Shown: positions 28,099 through 38,684 of the stretch, one piece after another
Numbering within the stretch: position 1 is the first letter of the stretch
Layout: each line of letters opens with the position of its first letter
Source of the DNA: Neobacillus niacini
Lineage (GTDB): Bacteria; Bacillota; Bacilli; Bacillales; Cytobacillaceae
NCBI RefSeq assembly: GCF_000759675.1
Contig: NZ_BAWM01000020.1
Coordinates: 401,855 to 465,854 of the forward strand
Length of the DNA stretch: 64,000 nucleotides
Direction: 5' to 3'
Translations under genes and position numbers: made by a program
Notes under the pieces: model-generated
What the model was told of the DNA's origin: nothing
Seen by the model: the letters and a program-made list of their open reading frames with translations, nothing else
Database searches by the model: none

Positions 28099-28893
28099 TT
28101 ACTTTTCCGGCCAAATTTTTGCGCCAGGCTCGAGCATCCACTTATGCTCTTCCTCCATGATTCTATCTGTCCATGGATTATTCTCAAGATGGCGAATCAT
28201 CCAACAAAAGTACATAGCGTATCCAGGTGCAGTGGCTTGTGGATGGTCAAGTTCACCAGGGATGGTAATATAACTATTATGTTCGACACAGTACGCTTCC
28301 GGTCCAACCATTGCGCAGCCAAAACCCTGTGGCTTATCGAAACGATAATAATAAACCTCAGGCTGATCATGGTGATGCGGCGGATAGCTTGACCAGCGAC
28401 CTGGATAGGAAATAACCTCACCAATTACAAGATTGGAATAAGGGGCAATATTATAATCAAAAATCGTCCGAATAATCCTCTCAGCTGTTCCATTCCAAAC
28501 GCCTTCACCTGCAACAGTGCTTTCACAATCCTCCGGAGTATACAATTTTGCTTCAAAAACGTTCTCATTGTCTGTTTTTTGCACAAGGACCTCGCATGGG
28601 GAAAGAGAAGTAATCTTCACTTCCACCTCTTTAGGAATGTGCAGACACCATGGATCTTCTTCAAACACACTAACACGCTTCATTCCCTGAGAGTTCCCGT
28701 TCCACTCCAGTTTAATTTCTCCTTCGAGAAGAAGGATGGCAGACTCTTTACTGCAATCAAAGAGCACTTGCGTTTCACCCGCTGCCAAAGAGTAAATTCC
28801 GATATCTTGAAGCATATCCGGATGCTTACTCTCCATATCTGTAATCGTTGTATATCCTGGTTTTAATTCACCAAATTTTTCATACATACACAT
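28099..28893 (-). CDS. iolB: 5-deoxy-glucuronate isomerase
   Basis: A 264-residue cupin-fold enzyme that converts 5-deoxy-D-glucuronate to 2-deoxy-5-keto-D-gluconate, the fourth step of the myo-inositol pathway. The family signature SSYPPHHHDQPEVYYYRF carries metal-binding histidines, and FCWMIRHLENNPWTDRIM at the C-terminus is typical of IolB. AAAGGAGGACA stands before two possible starts, ATG 28893 and ATG 28887; the second has the better spacing. The start overlaps the 3' end of iolJ by a few bases, showing tight operon coupling. Confidence 0.95.
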   Translation of the reverse strand: MCMYEKFGELKPGYTTITDMESKHPDMLQDIGIYSLAAGETQVLFDCSKESAILLLEGEIKLEWNGNSQGMKRVSVFEEDPWCLHIPKEVEVKITSLSPCEVLVQKTDNENVFEAKLYTPEDCESTVAGEGVWNGTAERIIRTIFDYNIAPYSNLVIGEVISYPGRWSSYPPHHHDQPEVYYYRFDKPQGFGCAMVGPEAYCVEHNSYITIPGELDHPQATAPGYAMYFCWMIRHLENNPWTDRIMEEEHKWMLEPGAKIWPEK

Positions 28894-29737
28894 TGTCCTC
28901 CTTTACACGCCCAACACTTTGAAACATTTCCATATGGCGTTTCACATTTTCTGCGGCAGCTGCAATCACAGTCTCATGATAGGAAAAATAATCCTTGAAG
29001 GGAGCCGCTTCATTCACCGTATTTATAACAGAATGAAAAGTAGAAGTAGCAACATTAATTTTTCGAATGCCATGGTGAATACTTGTGCGAAAATCCTTTT
29101 CAGAAATCCCTGAACCTCCGTGGAGCACCAAAGGAATATCAACTTCGCGATTAATTTCTTCTAAACGATCAAACCGTAATTTAGGTTCACCTTTATATAC
29201 TCCGTGTGCATTCCCGATAGCAATGGCTAATGCGTCAATCTTCGTTTCAACAGCAAACATTTTTGCTTCTTCAGTTGAGGTAATCAGGACTTCCAGATCT
29301 ACTGAACCGTCTTCGCTTCCGCCTACCTGCCCAATCTCAGCTTCAACCGTAGCTCCATATTCACGGGCAATCGCCGCCATTTTTTTCGTTTCCGTTATAT
29401 TTATTTCAAGAGGATGATGGGAACCGTCATACATAATAGAAGAAAAGCCGATTTCCAATGCTTCACGAATCTTCTCTTCCGTTAAGCCATGGTCAAAGTG
29501 GACCGCAACCGGCACAGTTGCTTTCTTTGCCGCTGCCACCATGACAGGTCCGATTAAGTGAAGCGGAGAGTGATTCAATCATACTTCCGCAATTTGTAAA
29601 ATAAGTGGTGAGCGCAGTTCTTCAGCTGCACGCACCGCTCCGATTACCATTTCCATGTTGGCTACACTGAATGCACCAACTCCGTACTGATTCTCTTCGG
29701 CATGAGAAAGAATATCCTTCATCTTAACTAATGGCAT
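28880..29737 (-). pseudogene. iolJ: 6-phospho-5-dehydro-2-deoxygluconate aldolase gene with in-frame stop
   Basis: The ATG at 29737 follows AAAGGAGGATTACG and encodes MPLVKMKDILSHAEENQYGV, the usual start of class II (FbaA/IolJ) aldolases. After ILQIAEV an in-frame TGA (29579-29581) interrupts the frame. The family then continues in the same frame as LNHSPLHLIGP, VAVHFDHGL, LVLHGGSGIS and INVATSTFHS to the stop at 28880, a full 285-residue length. One substitution, CGA (Arg) to TGA, explains it. The longest intact piece, from a TTG at 29578 with no good ribosome site, lacks the first barrel strand and is unlikely to be active. IolJ splits the pathway product into DHAP and malonate semialdehyde, so without it the pathway needs another aldolase such as FbaA. 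Confidence 0.92.
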
Positions 29738-29749
29738 CGTAATCCTCCT

Positions 29750-30646
29750 TTATAACCCACTTTTTTCCCGAATATAGGCTCGTGCTTTTAAGGCATACTC
29801 TAAAGGGTTCGCTTTAGCAGGATCTTGTTCAGCCTCAACAACAAACCAGCCTTGATATCCAGCAGCATCCAATGCTTCAAAAACAGGTTCAAAGTCGATT
29901 ACTCCGTCTCCAGGAACCGTAAATACTCCCTCTTTAACAGCCTGAAGGAAACTCAACTTCTCTTCACGAACCTTATTGCCCACTTCCATTCGTACATCCT
30001 TTAAATGCACATGGTGGATCCGATTCATATGTTTAGTAAGTACATGTATATGATCTTCTCTGGAAAAAACAAGGTGCCCTGTATCATATAGAAGAGAAAC
30101 TTTTTCAGGATTTGTTTCTGCCATCAACCGGTCAATTTCTTCAGTCGTTTGGATCCCTGTACCCATATGATGATGATAGACAATTTTCATCCCTTTTTCT
30201 GCGGCAAGGTCGCCAAGAAGGTGCAATCCTTCGATTAAAAGCTGCCATTCTTCCTCTGAAAAAACAGGCTTATTATCAAATAATGCCGTCTCCATTTGCC
30301 CTTGAATACTATTGCCTTGTTCAGAAACGACAATCACCTTTGCTCCCATTTCATGTAAGAAGTCCCGGTGTTCGATAAATGCTTGGGTTGTTTCCTCAAA
30401 GGGTTTCGAAGTTAAAAAGGCACTAAACCATGCACTCGCGATTTCAAGACCACGGAGTCCTAAAGCTTTTTTTAACACTTCTGTGTGTCGAGGATATTTA
30501 TTACCAACCTCACTTCCAGAAAAACCTGCAAGCGCCATTTCACTTACACATTGCTCAAATGTTACTTCACTGCCAAGCTCTGGCATATCATCATTTGTCC
30601 ATCCGATTGGCGCGATGGCCAATTTCACATCCATTCCTTGAAACAT
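29750..30646 (-). CDS. iolE: myo-inosose-2 dehydratase
   Basis: A 298-residue TIM-barrel enzyme that dehydrates 2-keto-myo-inositol to 3D-trihydroxycyclohexane-1,2-dione. [15 protein letters not shown] near the N-terminus is diagnostic of Iol[29 protein letters not shown] and HHVHLKDVR provide the metal-binding His/Glu/Asp residues. The start at ATG 30646 follows AGGAGGTAGTAATC. It lies 18 bases after iolD and 12 before iolJ in one operon. Confidence 0.95.
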   Translation of the reverse strand: MFQGMDVKLAIAPIGWTNDDMPELGSEVTFEQCVSEMALAGFSGSEVGNKYPRHTEVLKKALGLRGLEIASAWFSAFLTSKPFEETTQAFIEHRDFLHEMGAKVIVVSEQGNSIQGQMETALFDNKPVFSEEEWQLLIEGLHLLGDLAAEKGMKIVYHHHMGTGIQTTEEIDRLMAETNPEKVSLLYDTGHLVFSREDHIHVLTKHMNRIHHVHLKDVRMEVGNKVREEKLSFLQAVKEGVFTVPGDGVIDFEPVFEALDAAGYQGWFVVEAEQDPAKANPLEYALKARAYIREKSGL

Positions 30647-30664
30647 GATTACTACCTCCTATTA

Positions 30665-32587
30665 TTAATAAGCACGAGCTTTTACAAGATTAGATTCTTT
30701 GTCTTTAAAGGCAGACTGAATACCTTCTTTTGAAGAAACTTCAGCGACACCAACATGCCACCAGGAATCATAGCCATGTGTCATGGTTTTCGGAAGGACT
30801 TTGATGTCAATCAACGTACTAACACTTTGTTTTTTCGAGTCAAGTATGGCATTTTCTAATTCTTGCATCGTTAGAACGGTATATGTTTTTACACCATAGC
30901 CTTCTGCCACTTTTGCATAATCAATGGTCATGATTGGACCGTCTAGTTTACCTGTTTCAGGATTCCGTTTGCGGAATTCCGTACCAAAGCTGCCCATGCC
31001 ATTTCCCATTTGTAAGTTATTGATACAGCCGAACCCAGAATTATCAAAGAGGATAACGTTGATTTTTTTACCTTCTTGAACGCTTGTAACAAGCTCTGTA
31101 TGGAGCATTAAATAGCTTCCATCCCCAGTCATTGCGTATACTTCCTTGTCAGGCTCTGCAAGCTTTGCACCGAGCGCGCCGGCAATTTCATATCCCATGC
31201 AGGAATACCCGTATTCCATATGATAGGTATTTCGAGCTTTTGAAACCCACATCCGTTGAAGGTCGCCCGGCAGACTGCCAGAGGCACCGACAATTACCGC
31301 ATTATCATCAATCAGCTCATTCACCTTCCCAATGACACTTGTTTGTGTCAATTCAGAATCAAATGCTTCTTTATACTCCGGAAGATATTCATCTAAATGT
31401 CCGTCGACTTCAGGTGTAAAGTTTTCTCCATATGTAATACGTACCAGACGATTTAATTCAGCTTCCCAGTTTCTTTTTGCTTCAGTGATTTCATTTTCAT
31501 AAGAGGCACGATAATCTCCAAGTTCTTTTGAAATGGCCTCAAGCCCAGCCTGTGCATCAGCCACCACACTCAATGCATCCAACTTTGCTGCATGGAACTC
31601 TGAAATATTGATGGTTAGGACGTCTGCATTTGCAAATAATTGTTTTGAGGCAGTTGTAAAATCAGTAAAGCGGGTTCCCACTGCAATAACTAAATCCGCG
31701 TTCATAGCGATCGAATTGGCAGCTGAATTCCCCGTTACCCCGAGCCCGCCAAGATTTAAAGGATGAGAGCTCTCGACACCACTTTTTCCTGCCTGTGTTT
31801 CACCAAAAGGAATTTGGTGTTTATCTGCAAAATTTAGGAAGGAATTGGCCGCTCCCGAATAACGCACGCCCCCTCCTAAAATCAATAACGGCTTCTTTTT
31901 TGATTGAATGAGGTTAATTGCATCATTCACGCTTTCCTTTGAAGGTTGGCGACGCTCGATGCGATGAACTCGCTTTGCAAAAAAGCTTTTTGGGAAATCC
32001 CATGCTTCTCCTTGTACGTCCTGTGGAAGTGCAATGGTTACTGCCCCTGTATCAGCAGGGTTTGTTAAGACCCGCATCGCGTTCAGCATTGCTGACAACA
32101 GCTGCTCCGGTCGATTTACTCGATCCCAATATTTACTCACAGCACGAAAAGCATCATTTGTTGAAATCGATAAATCATGTGTCTGTTCAATTTGCTGGAG
32201 AACTGGATCAGGCTGACGCGTCGCAAACACATCACCTGGCAGGAGAAGAACTGGAATATTATTAGCTGAAGCCGTTGCTGCGGACGTAACCATATTAGCG
32301 GATCCTGGTCCAACAGAAGCCGTACACGCCATAATTTGTTTTCGATGCTTCTGCTTAGCAAAAGCGACTGCCGCATTTGCCATCCCCTGTTCATTTCGAC
32401 CTTGGTATACTTCTAAATCACCAGCGTTCTCTTCCAATGCCTGACCAAGTCCAAGAACATTCCCATGTCCAAAAATCGTAAAAATACCTTTTATAAATCT
32501 TTGTTGTATGCCATCAAATTCTACATATTGTACATTTAAGAATTTTACAAGAGCTTGCGCAGTCGTTAAACGAATTGTACCCACCAT
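30665..32587 (-). CDS. iolD: 3D-(3,5/4)-trihydroxycyclohexane-1,2-dione hydrolase
   Basis: A 640-residue thiamine-diphosphate enzyme that opens the inositol ring, giving 5-deoxy-glucuronate. The N-terminal pyrimidine-binding domain includes [20 protein letters not shown] with the catalytic glutamate. A central Rossmann-like domain follows, and the C-terminal domain has the ThDP motif [11 protein letters not shown]...[11 protein letters not shown]. Length matches the family. The ATG at 32587 follows GAGGGGATTCGATTA. It lies 240 bases after mmsA/iolA, across a short repeat-containing gap, so a secondary promoter there is possible. Confidence 0.95.
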   Translation of the reverse strand: MVGTIRLTTAQALVKFLNVQYVEFDGIQQRFIKGIFTIFGHGNVLGLGQALEENAGDLEVYQGRNEQGMANAAVAFAKQKHRKQIMACTASVGPGSANMVTSAATASANNIPVLLLPGDVFATRQPDPVLQQIEQTHDLSISTNDAFRAVSKYWDRVNRPEQLLSAMLNAMRVLTNPADTGAVTIALPQDVQGEAWDFPKSFFAKRVHRIERRQPSKESVNDAINLIQSKKKPLLILGGGVRYSGAANSFLNFADKHQIPFGETQAGKSGVESSHPLNLGGLGVTGNSAANSIAMNADLVIAVGTRFTDFTTASKQLFANADVLTINISEFHAAKLDALSVVADAQAGLEAISKELGDYRASYENEITEAKRNWEAELNRLVRITYGENFTPEVDGHLDEYLPEYKEAFDSELTQTSVIGKVNELIDDNAVIVGASGSLPGDLQRMWVSKARNTYHMEYGYSCMGYEIAGALGAKLAEPDKEVYAMTGDGSYLMLHTELVTSVQEGKKINVILFDNSGFGCINNLQMGNGMGSFGTEFRKRNPETGKLDGPIMTIDYAKVAEGYGVKTYTVLTMQELENAILDSKKQSVSTLIDIKVLPKTMTHGYDSWWHVGVAEVSSKEGIQSAFKDKESNLVKARAY

Positions 32588-32661
32588 TAATCGAATCCCC
32601 TCTCATTAAAAGAATATGATTTACTAGATTCCATTTTCTATATAACTACTTGATTGTTTGG

Positions 32662-32762
32662 TTTCATGAGGACCACTTTTCCCTTTTCTTCATCATTTTG
32701 GGCTTCATGAGCCCTTCATGAGGACCACTTTTTCATTCTCTTCTCCATTTTTGGCTTCATGA
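32662..32762. repeat. Tandem ~50-base repeat (two copies)
   Basis: TTTCATGAGGACCACTTTT...GGCTTCATGA (32662-32709) is repeated, with small changes, at 32714-32762. Both units start and end in a TTCATGA sequence, and a further TTCATGA lies between them. The gap separates iolD from iolA. It is not a terminator hairpin and no protein was recognised. Function unknown. Confidence 0.7.
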
Positions 32763-32827
32763 TAAAAACAAAGGAAAAGGGAAGCAGCACGGACCTAATC
32801 CGTCCCACCACTCCCCCTTATCTTTAA

Positions 32828-34288
32828 TTAAACATACCGCCCTGTTACCATTTTCTTTCTAGTATAGAATTCAACACCATCTGTACCATTCGCATGAAGA
32901 TCTCCATAGAAAGAATCTTTATATCCTGAGAACGGGAAGAAGGCCATCGGTGCTGGTACCCCGATATTAACGCCAAGCATACCCGCATCAATGGTCTCAC
33001 GGAACTGACGGATTGCAGACGCACTGTCAGTATAAAGACAAGCGCCGTTCGCAAAAGCAGAAGCGTTTGCTACTTCAATCGCTTCCGATAAATCTTTTAC
33101 ACGTACAATAGAAAGAACCGGTGCAAAGATTTCATCCTGCCAAATCTTCATTTCTTGCGTCACGTTATCAAAAATCGTTGGTCCCACAAAGTAACCCTCA
33201 CCATTTACCGCTTCGTCACCACGTCCATCACGAATCAATGTTGCTCCCTGTTCAATACCTGCTTCAATATAACTTAGTGTCCGTTCTTTTTGGCCTTCAC
33301 GAATAACAGGCCCTAGGAATACCCCTTTTTCAAGTCCATTTCCGATTAAGATCTCATCCGCAGCCTTTTTAAGTCTTTCAATTAGTTCATCTGCGATTGA
33401 TTCTTCTACCGCTACAACTGCAGCTGCCATGCAGCGTTCGCCTGCTGAACCGAAAGCAGCACTCGTAATTTGAGACGTTGCCACATCAAGATTGGCATCC
33501 TTTAAGACAATAGAGTGATTTTTTGCGCCTGAAAGTGCTTGAACACGCTTTAAGTTAGCAGTGCCTGTTTTGTATACATACTCAGCAACAGGCTGAGAAC
33601 CAACAAAGCTTATTGCCTTTACAAGCTTGTGCTCTAATAATCCATTAACCACATCATGAGCACCATTGACAATGTTTAACACGCCCTTTGGAAGACCCGC
33701 TTCTTCAAACAACTCTGCAAGTCGTGCTGCAAGAAGAGGTGTACGCTCTGAAGGCTTTAACACAAAAGTATTTCCACATGCGATGGCAAGCGGGAACATC
33801 CAGCATGGAACCATCATCGGGAAGTTAAATGGTGTAATCCCGCCAACTACCCCAATTGGATAGCGGTACATACCTGATTCCAATCCAGCCGCAATATCCG
33901 GAAGCTGTTTACCCATCATTAATGTTGGGATACCTGCTGCAAACTCCACACATTCGATTCCGCGAAGAACCTCACCGTGTGCCTCTGCAAAGCTTTTTCC
34001 ATTTTCAATGGTTACGAGTTTCGCAAGTTCATCCCAGTGGTCAACTAATAGCTGTTGATATTTAAAAAGAATCCGTCCACGTTTTGGAACAGGAACCTGT
34101 GACCATGTTTTAAACGCTGCATTTGCAGCTTGAACAGCCTGGTCCACTTCTTCTTTTGTGGAAAGAGGGACAATCGCAAGCTCTTCTCCTGTTGCAGGAT
34201 TAACAACTATTTCTGTTTTTTCCGATGAAGACTCTACCCATTCTCCGCCAATATAGTTTTTTAACGTTTTTACAGTTGTTACAGTCAT
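32828..34288 (-). CDS. iolA: Methylmalonate/malonate-semialdehyde dehydrogenase (acylating)
   Basis: A 486-residue aldehyde dehydrogenase that converts malonate semialdehyde to acetyl-CoA and CO2 with NAD and CoA, the last step of inositol breakdown. [19 protein letters not shown] and the active-site cysteine in [12 protein letters not shown] (C286) are diagnostic of the MmsA/IolA subgroup. Length equals that of Bacillus IolA. The ATG at 34288 follows AAAGGGAGTATTTCAG. It lies 42 bases after iolC. Confidence 0.95.
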   Translation of the reverse strand: MTVTTVKTLKNYIGGEWVESSSEKTEIVVNPATGEELAIVPLSTKEEVDQAVQAANAAFKTWSQVPVPKRGRILFKYQQLLVDHWDELAKLVTIENGKSFAEAHGEVLRGIECVEFAAGIPTLMMGKQLPDIAAGLESGMYRYPIGVVGGITPFNFPMMVPCWMFPLAIACGNTFVLKPSERTPLLAARLAELFEEAGLPKGVLNIVNGAHDVVNGLLEHKLVKAISFVGSQPVAEYVYKTGTANLKRVQALSGAKNHSIVLKDANLDVATSQITSAAFGSAGERCMAAAVVAVEESIADELIERLKKAADEILIGNGLEKGVFLGPVIREGQKERTLSYIEAGIEQGATLIRDGRGDEAVNGEGYFVGPTIFDNVTQEMKIWQDEIFAPVLSIVRVKDLSEAIEVANASAFANGACLYTDSASAIRQFRETIDAGMLGVNIGVPAPMAFFPFSGYKDSFYGDLHANGTDGVEFYTRKKMVTGRYV

Positions 34289-34330
34289 CTGAAATACTCC
34301 CTTTCTGTAGTTAAATAGAAACTGAATCTC

Positions 34331-35332
34331 TTAAGCTAGTTCATAAACAGCCGTATCCATGTGGTTAAATAGCTCTTCCTTTGTTGGCATCGCATCGGAG
34401 CAGCTATGGCGAGAAATAACAATCGACGCTGACGCGCTACCCATCTTCATAGCCTCAGAAACTTCTTTTCCATTCATAAGACCGAAAATAAACGCCGAGG
34501 CATACGAATCTCCTGCACCAAATGTTTTTAATACGTTCGTCCGGAAAATACCGCTTCTGTGTGACGCTCCGTCTTTTGTGTAGGCAATGGAACCGGATCC
34601 ACCATGTTTGATTACGATCAACTCTGCACGGTATGAAAACCAGCGGGATGCTGTATAGTCATCATTTGATTCTTTTATATTCAATAATTTTTCCATCATG
34701 TCGAACTCTTCACGTGTTCCGATAATCACATCACATTTTTCTGCAGCCAGATTGTAGTAAACAGCTGTCTCATCCTCATCTGTCCAGGTATACGGTCGAT
34801 AGTCAAGGTCAAAGAAAATGGTTACCTCGTGTTTCACTGCATATTCAAGTGCAAGAAATACGGCTTCACGTGATGGACTTTTTGCCAATGCTGTTCCAGA
34901 TACCAACAAGGCCTTTGATTGTTTGATATAGTCTTCTTCAACCTCGGATGGATGCAGCTTCAAATCTGCAACATTATCCCGATACATTAAGATGCTGCAA
35001 TCCTCGGGACTTTTAATTTCAGTAAAAGCAAGCCCAGTGACCGCTCCAGTTTGATCAATCTTGACAGCAGAGGTATCAATTGCATTCTTCTCTAAGTAAT
35101 CAGTAATAAAACGGCCCATCTGATCATTCGATACTTTTCCAATAAATCCAGTCTTCTGTCCGAGCCTAGCAGATCCAATGGCTATATTTGCAGGTGAACC
35201 GCCAACATACTTCGTAAACGTGCGGGTCTCCTCCATCGGGCGGTGGATTTCATTTGCATTTAAGTCAACGCAGAGACGTCCAATAGCAATCAAATCAAAT
35301 GGTCGGTCTTGGTTAAATTTGAGCGGGTTCAT
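34331..35332 (-). CDS. iolC: 5-dehydro-2-deoxygluconokinase
   Basis: A 333-residue PfkB-family kinase that phosphorylates 2-deoxy-5-keto-D-gluconate at C6. The N-terminal part has DLIAIGRLCVDLNANEI and YVGGSPANIAIG; the C-terminal PfkB signature KTFGAGDSYASAFIFGLMNG contains the catalytic aspartate. These fit IolC rather than fructokinase. The ATG at 35332 follows GGAAGGATGGAGAAAT. It sits 20 bases after iolG. Confidence 0.95.
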   Translation of the reverse strand: MNPLKFNQDRPFDLIAIGRLCVDLNANEIHRPMEETRTFTKYVGGSPANIAIGSARLGQKTGFIGKVSNDQMGRFITDYLEKNAIDTSAVKIDQTGAVTGLAFTEIKSPEDCSILMYRDNVADLKLHPSEVEEDYIKQSKALLVSGTALAKSPSREAVFLALEYAVKHEVTIFFDLDYRPYTWTDEDETAVYYNLAAEKCDVIIGTREEFDMMEKLLNIKESNDDYTASRWFSYRAELIVIKHGGSGSIAYTKDGASHRSGIFRTNVLKTFGAGDSYASAFIFGLMNGKEVSEAMKMGSASASIVISRHSCSDAMPTKEELFNHMDTAVYELA

Positions 35333-35352
35333 ATTTCTCCATCCTTCCTGGT

Positions 35353-36384
35353 TTATAGATTAATAGATACTGCAGATTGGTCTGCTGGCTGAAGCTGTAC
35401 GGGTCCACCAATTTCAAGCGACTTTCTTGCCGCCTTGGCAATCCGCTCCGCTTGTAAGCCATCTCTACCGCTACAAATGACTTCTTTATTCTCAACGATA
35501 GCGGTTACAAATTCATTAACTTCATCGATATAAGCTTGTGTATAGCGTTCAAGGAAAAAGTATAATGGCTTCTCTTTGAATACATGTTGAGCAGTTGAAA
35601 CCTCCACGGTATTAGCGCGGTTATTATCAGCCTGAGCTGATCCCTTATCTCCAAAAATCTCTAGACGCTGGTCATATCCGTAAACTGCCTGGCGGCTGTT
35701 ATCAATGACACCAAGAGCACCGTTCGTAAACTTTAATGAAATAATTGCGGTATCAATATCGCCAGCTTCACCGATGGCAGGATCAACAAGCACTGCACCG
35801 TTTGCATATACTTCAACCACTTCACTTCCCATGATATAGCGAGCCATGTCAAAGTCGTGAATGGCCATGTCCATGAAGAGACCGCCAGAGGTTTTTATGT
35901 AATCAATACCAGGAGGCTGAGGGTCACGTGATGTAATACGTAAGATATGCGGGGTACCGATTTCTCCAGCTTGAACGAGCTCGCGAATTTTACGGAAATT
36001 CGGGTCAAAGCGGCGGTTAAAACCCACCTGCAGCTTTACACATGCCTTTTCGACAGCTTCAAGTGCCTCTTCCGTTTCTTCCACTGAAAAACTAACTGGT
36101 TTTTCACAAAAGATATGCTTCCCTGCTGAAGCCGATTCTTTAATCAGGTTGGCATGGGTAGTGGTAGGAGAACAGATAAATACTGCATTTATTTCAGGAT
36201 CGTTCAGAATATCTTGGTAATTGGCTGTCAATATTTCTATTTGTTTTTCCTTTGCCCACTCCTCAAGATGTGCAATTGCAACATCTGACACGCTTTTTAC
36301 CCTTACTTGAGGAATCCTCCTTAAATTATCTACGTGTATTTTTCCAATACGTCCAGCTCCAATGATTCCAACCGTTAACGTCAT
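35353..36384 (-). CDS. iolG: Inositol 2-dehydrogenase (Gfo/Idh/MocA family)
   Basis: A 343-residue NAD-dependent dehydrogenase, first in the iol gene block. The start is ATG 36384 behind GGAGGATGTAGTCGG; the ATG at 36408 would use no ribosome site. The Rossmann motif VGIIGAGRIGKIHVDNL opens the protein. The EKP motif (HIFCEKPVSF) and DMAIHDFDMARYIMG hold the catalytic Lys, Asp and His of the family. It oxidises myo-inositol (or an epimer) to the 2-keto form, but related enzymes accept scyllo- or chiro-inositol, so the exact isomer is uncertain. A 163-base gap upstream contains weak inverted repeats near 36498-36540. Confidence 0.93.
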   Translation of the reverse strand: MTLTVGIIGAGRIGKIHVDNLRRIPQVRVKSVSDVAIAHLEEWAKEKQIEILTANYQDILNDPEINAVFICSPTTTHANLIKESASAGKHIFCEKPVSFSVEETEEALEAVEKACVKLQVGFNRRFDPNFRKIRELVQAGEIGTPHILRITSRDPQPPGIDYIKTSGGLFMDMAIHDFDMARYIMGSEVVEVYANGAVLVDPAIGEAGDIDTAIISLKFTNGALGVIDNSRQAVYGYDQRLEIFGDKGSAQADNNRANTVEVSTAQHVFKEKPLYFFLERYTQAYIDEVNEFVTAIVENKEVICSGRDGLQAERIAKAARKSLEIGGPVQLQPADQSAVSINL

Positions 36385-36547
36385 CCGACTACATCCTCCC
36401 ATATGCAAAAATTAACCTCCGTTTTTCGACCTTATCTATGTACTCTTTACAGGCTAAGATTTAATAAATTCGTCCTGCCTCATCCATTGGTAGAAGAGTT
36501 ACCCAAAATGGGTAAAGGCCCATAAATTGGACCTTTATGTTGTATTA

Positions 36548-38656
36548 TTAATGCGATTTCAAGTTCAATGTAAATCTGCTTTTCCCATCTTCTTCATACC
36601 ACATTGGGAAATTGGTTCCCCAAATATTGTTGTAGAGGTTAAAGTGGAATCCACCTTCTAATGAAGCAAAGGTATTGTTAAACTGTAACAGTCTTTTTTC
36701 ACCTGGTGATACCAGAGGTGAATCTTTTGTCTCAATCACAACTTCACCATCTGCCCCGGCATAATACAAACCTTTATCAACAGAATGGAGGTTGCGGTTT
36801 CCGTTATTCACTACTTCGAGTGGAGAAATTCGCTCTCCCAATTTATCCAATTTCCAAATGTTTGGATTATCGACTTCAAGAGCAAATGAAAACCACATCG
36901 CCTCAGGTAAGCGGTTTGCATCCTTTTCGAACCAATGAAGCTCAATATCAATTTGGTCATCCTGCTTATAAAATTTATATTGGATTATAACCTCTTTTGG
37001 GGCACCCAATGACTCTACTGGATACTGAGGCAAACGCAGTTGGACCCTCACATCATCACTTGCTGCGGTTTCTGTTTTTGTTAATGAAACAACCTTGGGT
37101 TGATAGATTTTATGTTTTGGTCTTGGAGTGATGAGTTCGAATCCGGGTTTTCCCTGGTCCGCTTCTGACCAACGATATGTTTGCCCAATGTTCTCAACAT
37201 ATTCCTCAAACCATTGATTGTAATTTTCTACACCAAATGACTCGTAGGAAAAAACACCAATCCGTTTATGTTTATTTGCCCACTCTTTGCCGCTTCTATC
37301 TACTAAACTAGAAATAGAGCCGTCATCTGCAAACGATACAGTCAGCCCTCCAAGGGAATAAGACATGTTAAGCTCTAAACTCTCACTTCCAGGTTCCAGA
37401 ATTTGAGCGTTCAGTGCCTGGAAAGCTTCTAACACTTCCTGCTGCCGCTCGAAGGATAATGTCGAAACTGCTCTTTGAATATAACCACGCTGTTCCTTCC
37501 AGGAATCTTCAAATAATTGATAGTCGCGATTTTTCGGTGCACCTGAAAAAACTTCCTTGGATAAACGATCATACTCATCCATCGCAAATGAACCAATATA
37601 GCAATATTTATCTGACACAGAATCTTCGTCTATCGTGTTTCTTTGTCTTGCTTGCTGGAAATCGTGCTTGGCATAGTTTTTATAATCATTAAGATATTTC
37701 TTTTCATCTAAACCCCATGTATGTTCAGGGATTAATAGCAGCCAGTCAGAGAACTTTGTATACTCCTCACTATTTACGTCTAATCTGCCTTCGCTTACCC
37801 ACTGATTTCTAAGTCTAAGTAACTCCCTGTATTGCGCCACCTTTTTGGGATCGGTACCCACTCCATGGATCCACGAATCAGCGATTTCTTCATAAACAAC
37901 AGGCAGATTGTGTTTAATATCCTGGATCTTGGCCGCAAACGCATCCATGGTTGATGCTTTGATGGCTGCGTTCGGGAACCTTTCTTGTAAACTGGCAAAC
38001 TCAGCTTTAATATCTTCAATCGAAGGCGGTCCACAATTATCACCCGTATGGGCAAACACCATCACTTCCTTTAATCCATCCAGTTTCAGAACGTCCCCAT
38101 AGTTATCGGCATAGTTCACAATAACTTCAGAGCCATCTTTCCCCTTCCATACAAAGATCGATGGCACGGAAGGAACCTTTGAGGCTGGATTTACGCCAAT
38201 ATGGAAATAGTGGATTCCGTTTCGTGCCAGAAAAGGAATCATCGCTTTTGTATGCCCTGGAACATCAGTCATTTTTGCCGAAATGGTTTGTTTTTCATAG
38301 CTGGAATCTAATCGTTTTGCAATCGATAGCCCGTATTGAAATAACTCCGCATCCATTAATTCGGTATGGGTCGTAAAAGGAAGACCATGCCAGGCGATAA
38401 ATCCCTTTGCAATCGCGTTTTCCATTTTCTGCTTTTCTTCTGTATTTGCTTGTTTTAAATACTCCTGGATCAGCCACGAGCCTGTCGTCCACACAAAACC
38501 GACTGAAGTGGCTTCTTTCTCCAGACCTTCTGCTAATTCAATAGCCTTTGGTATGTAGGACTTTATATATTGTTCTGTCACATTTTCTGCTAAATCGGTA
38601 AAACCAATATCCAGATGTGTTTTGAAAATCACATGCACTACTTCAATATCGTTCAT
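36548..38656 (-). CDS. GH38-related glycosyl hydrolase (DUF5054-type)
   Basis: A 702-residue cytoplasmic protein with a GH38-like N-terminal domain. FKTHLDIGFTDLA keeps the HxD zinc signature of alpha-mannosidases, and MTDVPGHTKAMIPFLARNG resembles the PDxFG...P motif. However, where GH38 enzymes have the nucleophile aspartate (as in LEADCN), the matching stretch is FTTHTELMD, with His or Thr there. The C-terminal half is beta-rich. The start was placed at ATG 38656 after AAGGTGGTGAG; an in-frame GTG lies five codons upstream. It follows the TIM-barrel isomerase by 28 bases in a sugar operon feeding into iol genes. Likely an atypical glycosidase or lyase acting on an inositol glycoside; function unproven. 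Confidence 0.8.
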   Translation of the reverse strand: MNDIEVVHVIFKTHLDIGFTDLAENVTEQYIKSYIPKAIELAEGLEKEATSVGFVWTTGSWLIQEYLKQANTEEKQKMENAIAKGFIAWHGLPFTTHTELMDAELFQYGLSIAKRLDSSYEKQTISAKMTDVPGHTKAMIPFLARNGIHYFHIGVNPASKVPSVPSIFVWKGKDGSEVIVNYADNYGDVLKLDGLKEVMVFAHTGDNCGPPSIEDIKAEFASLQERFPNAAIKASTMDAFAAKIQDIKHNLPVVYEEIADSWIHGVGTDPKKVAQYRELLRLRNQWVSEGRLDVNSEEYTKFSDWLLLIPEHTWGLDEKKYLNDYKNYAKHDFQQARQRNTIDEDSVSDKYCYIGSFAMDEYDRLSKEVFSGAPKNRDYQLFEDSWKEQRGYIQRAVSTLSFERQQEVLEAFQALNAQILEPGSESLELNMSYSLGGLTVSFADDGSISSLVDRSGKEWANKHKRIGVFSYESFGVENYNQWFEEYVENIGQTYRWSEADQGKPGFELITPRPKHKIYQPKVVSLTKTETAASDDVRVQLRLPQYPVESLGAPKEVIIQYKFYKQDDQIDIELHWFEKDANRLPEAMWFSFALEVDNPNIWKLDKLGERISPLEVVNNGNRNLHSVDKGLYYAGADGEVVIETKDSPLVSPGEKRLLQFNNTFASLEGGFHFNLYNNIWGTNFPMWYEEDGKSRFTLNLKSH

Positions 38657-38684
38657 GTTGTCGCTCACCACCTTGTGTACGTCT

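Noticed and set aside
29576..29578. TTG start for a shortened, intact iolJ
   Set aside because: No ribosome site precedes it and it would remove the first strand and helix of the barrel; the full gene with an in-frame TGA explains the region better.
36498..36540. Possible terminator before iolG (AAAGGTCC / GGGCCTTT)
   Set aside because: The stem has mismatches and no clear T-run, so it is not listed as a terminator; readthrough into iolG is likely.
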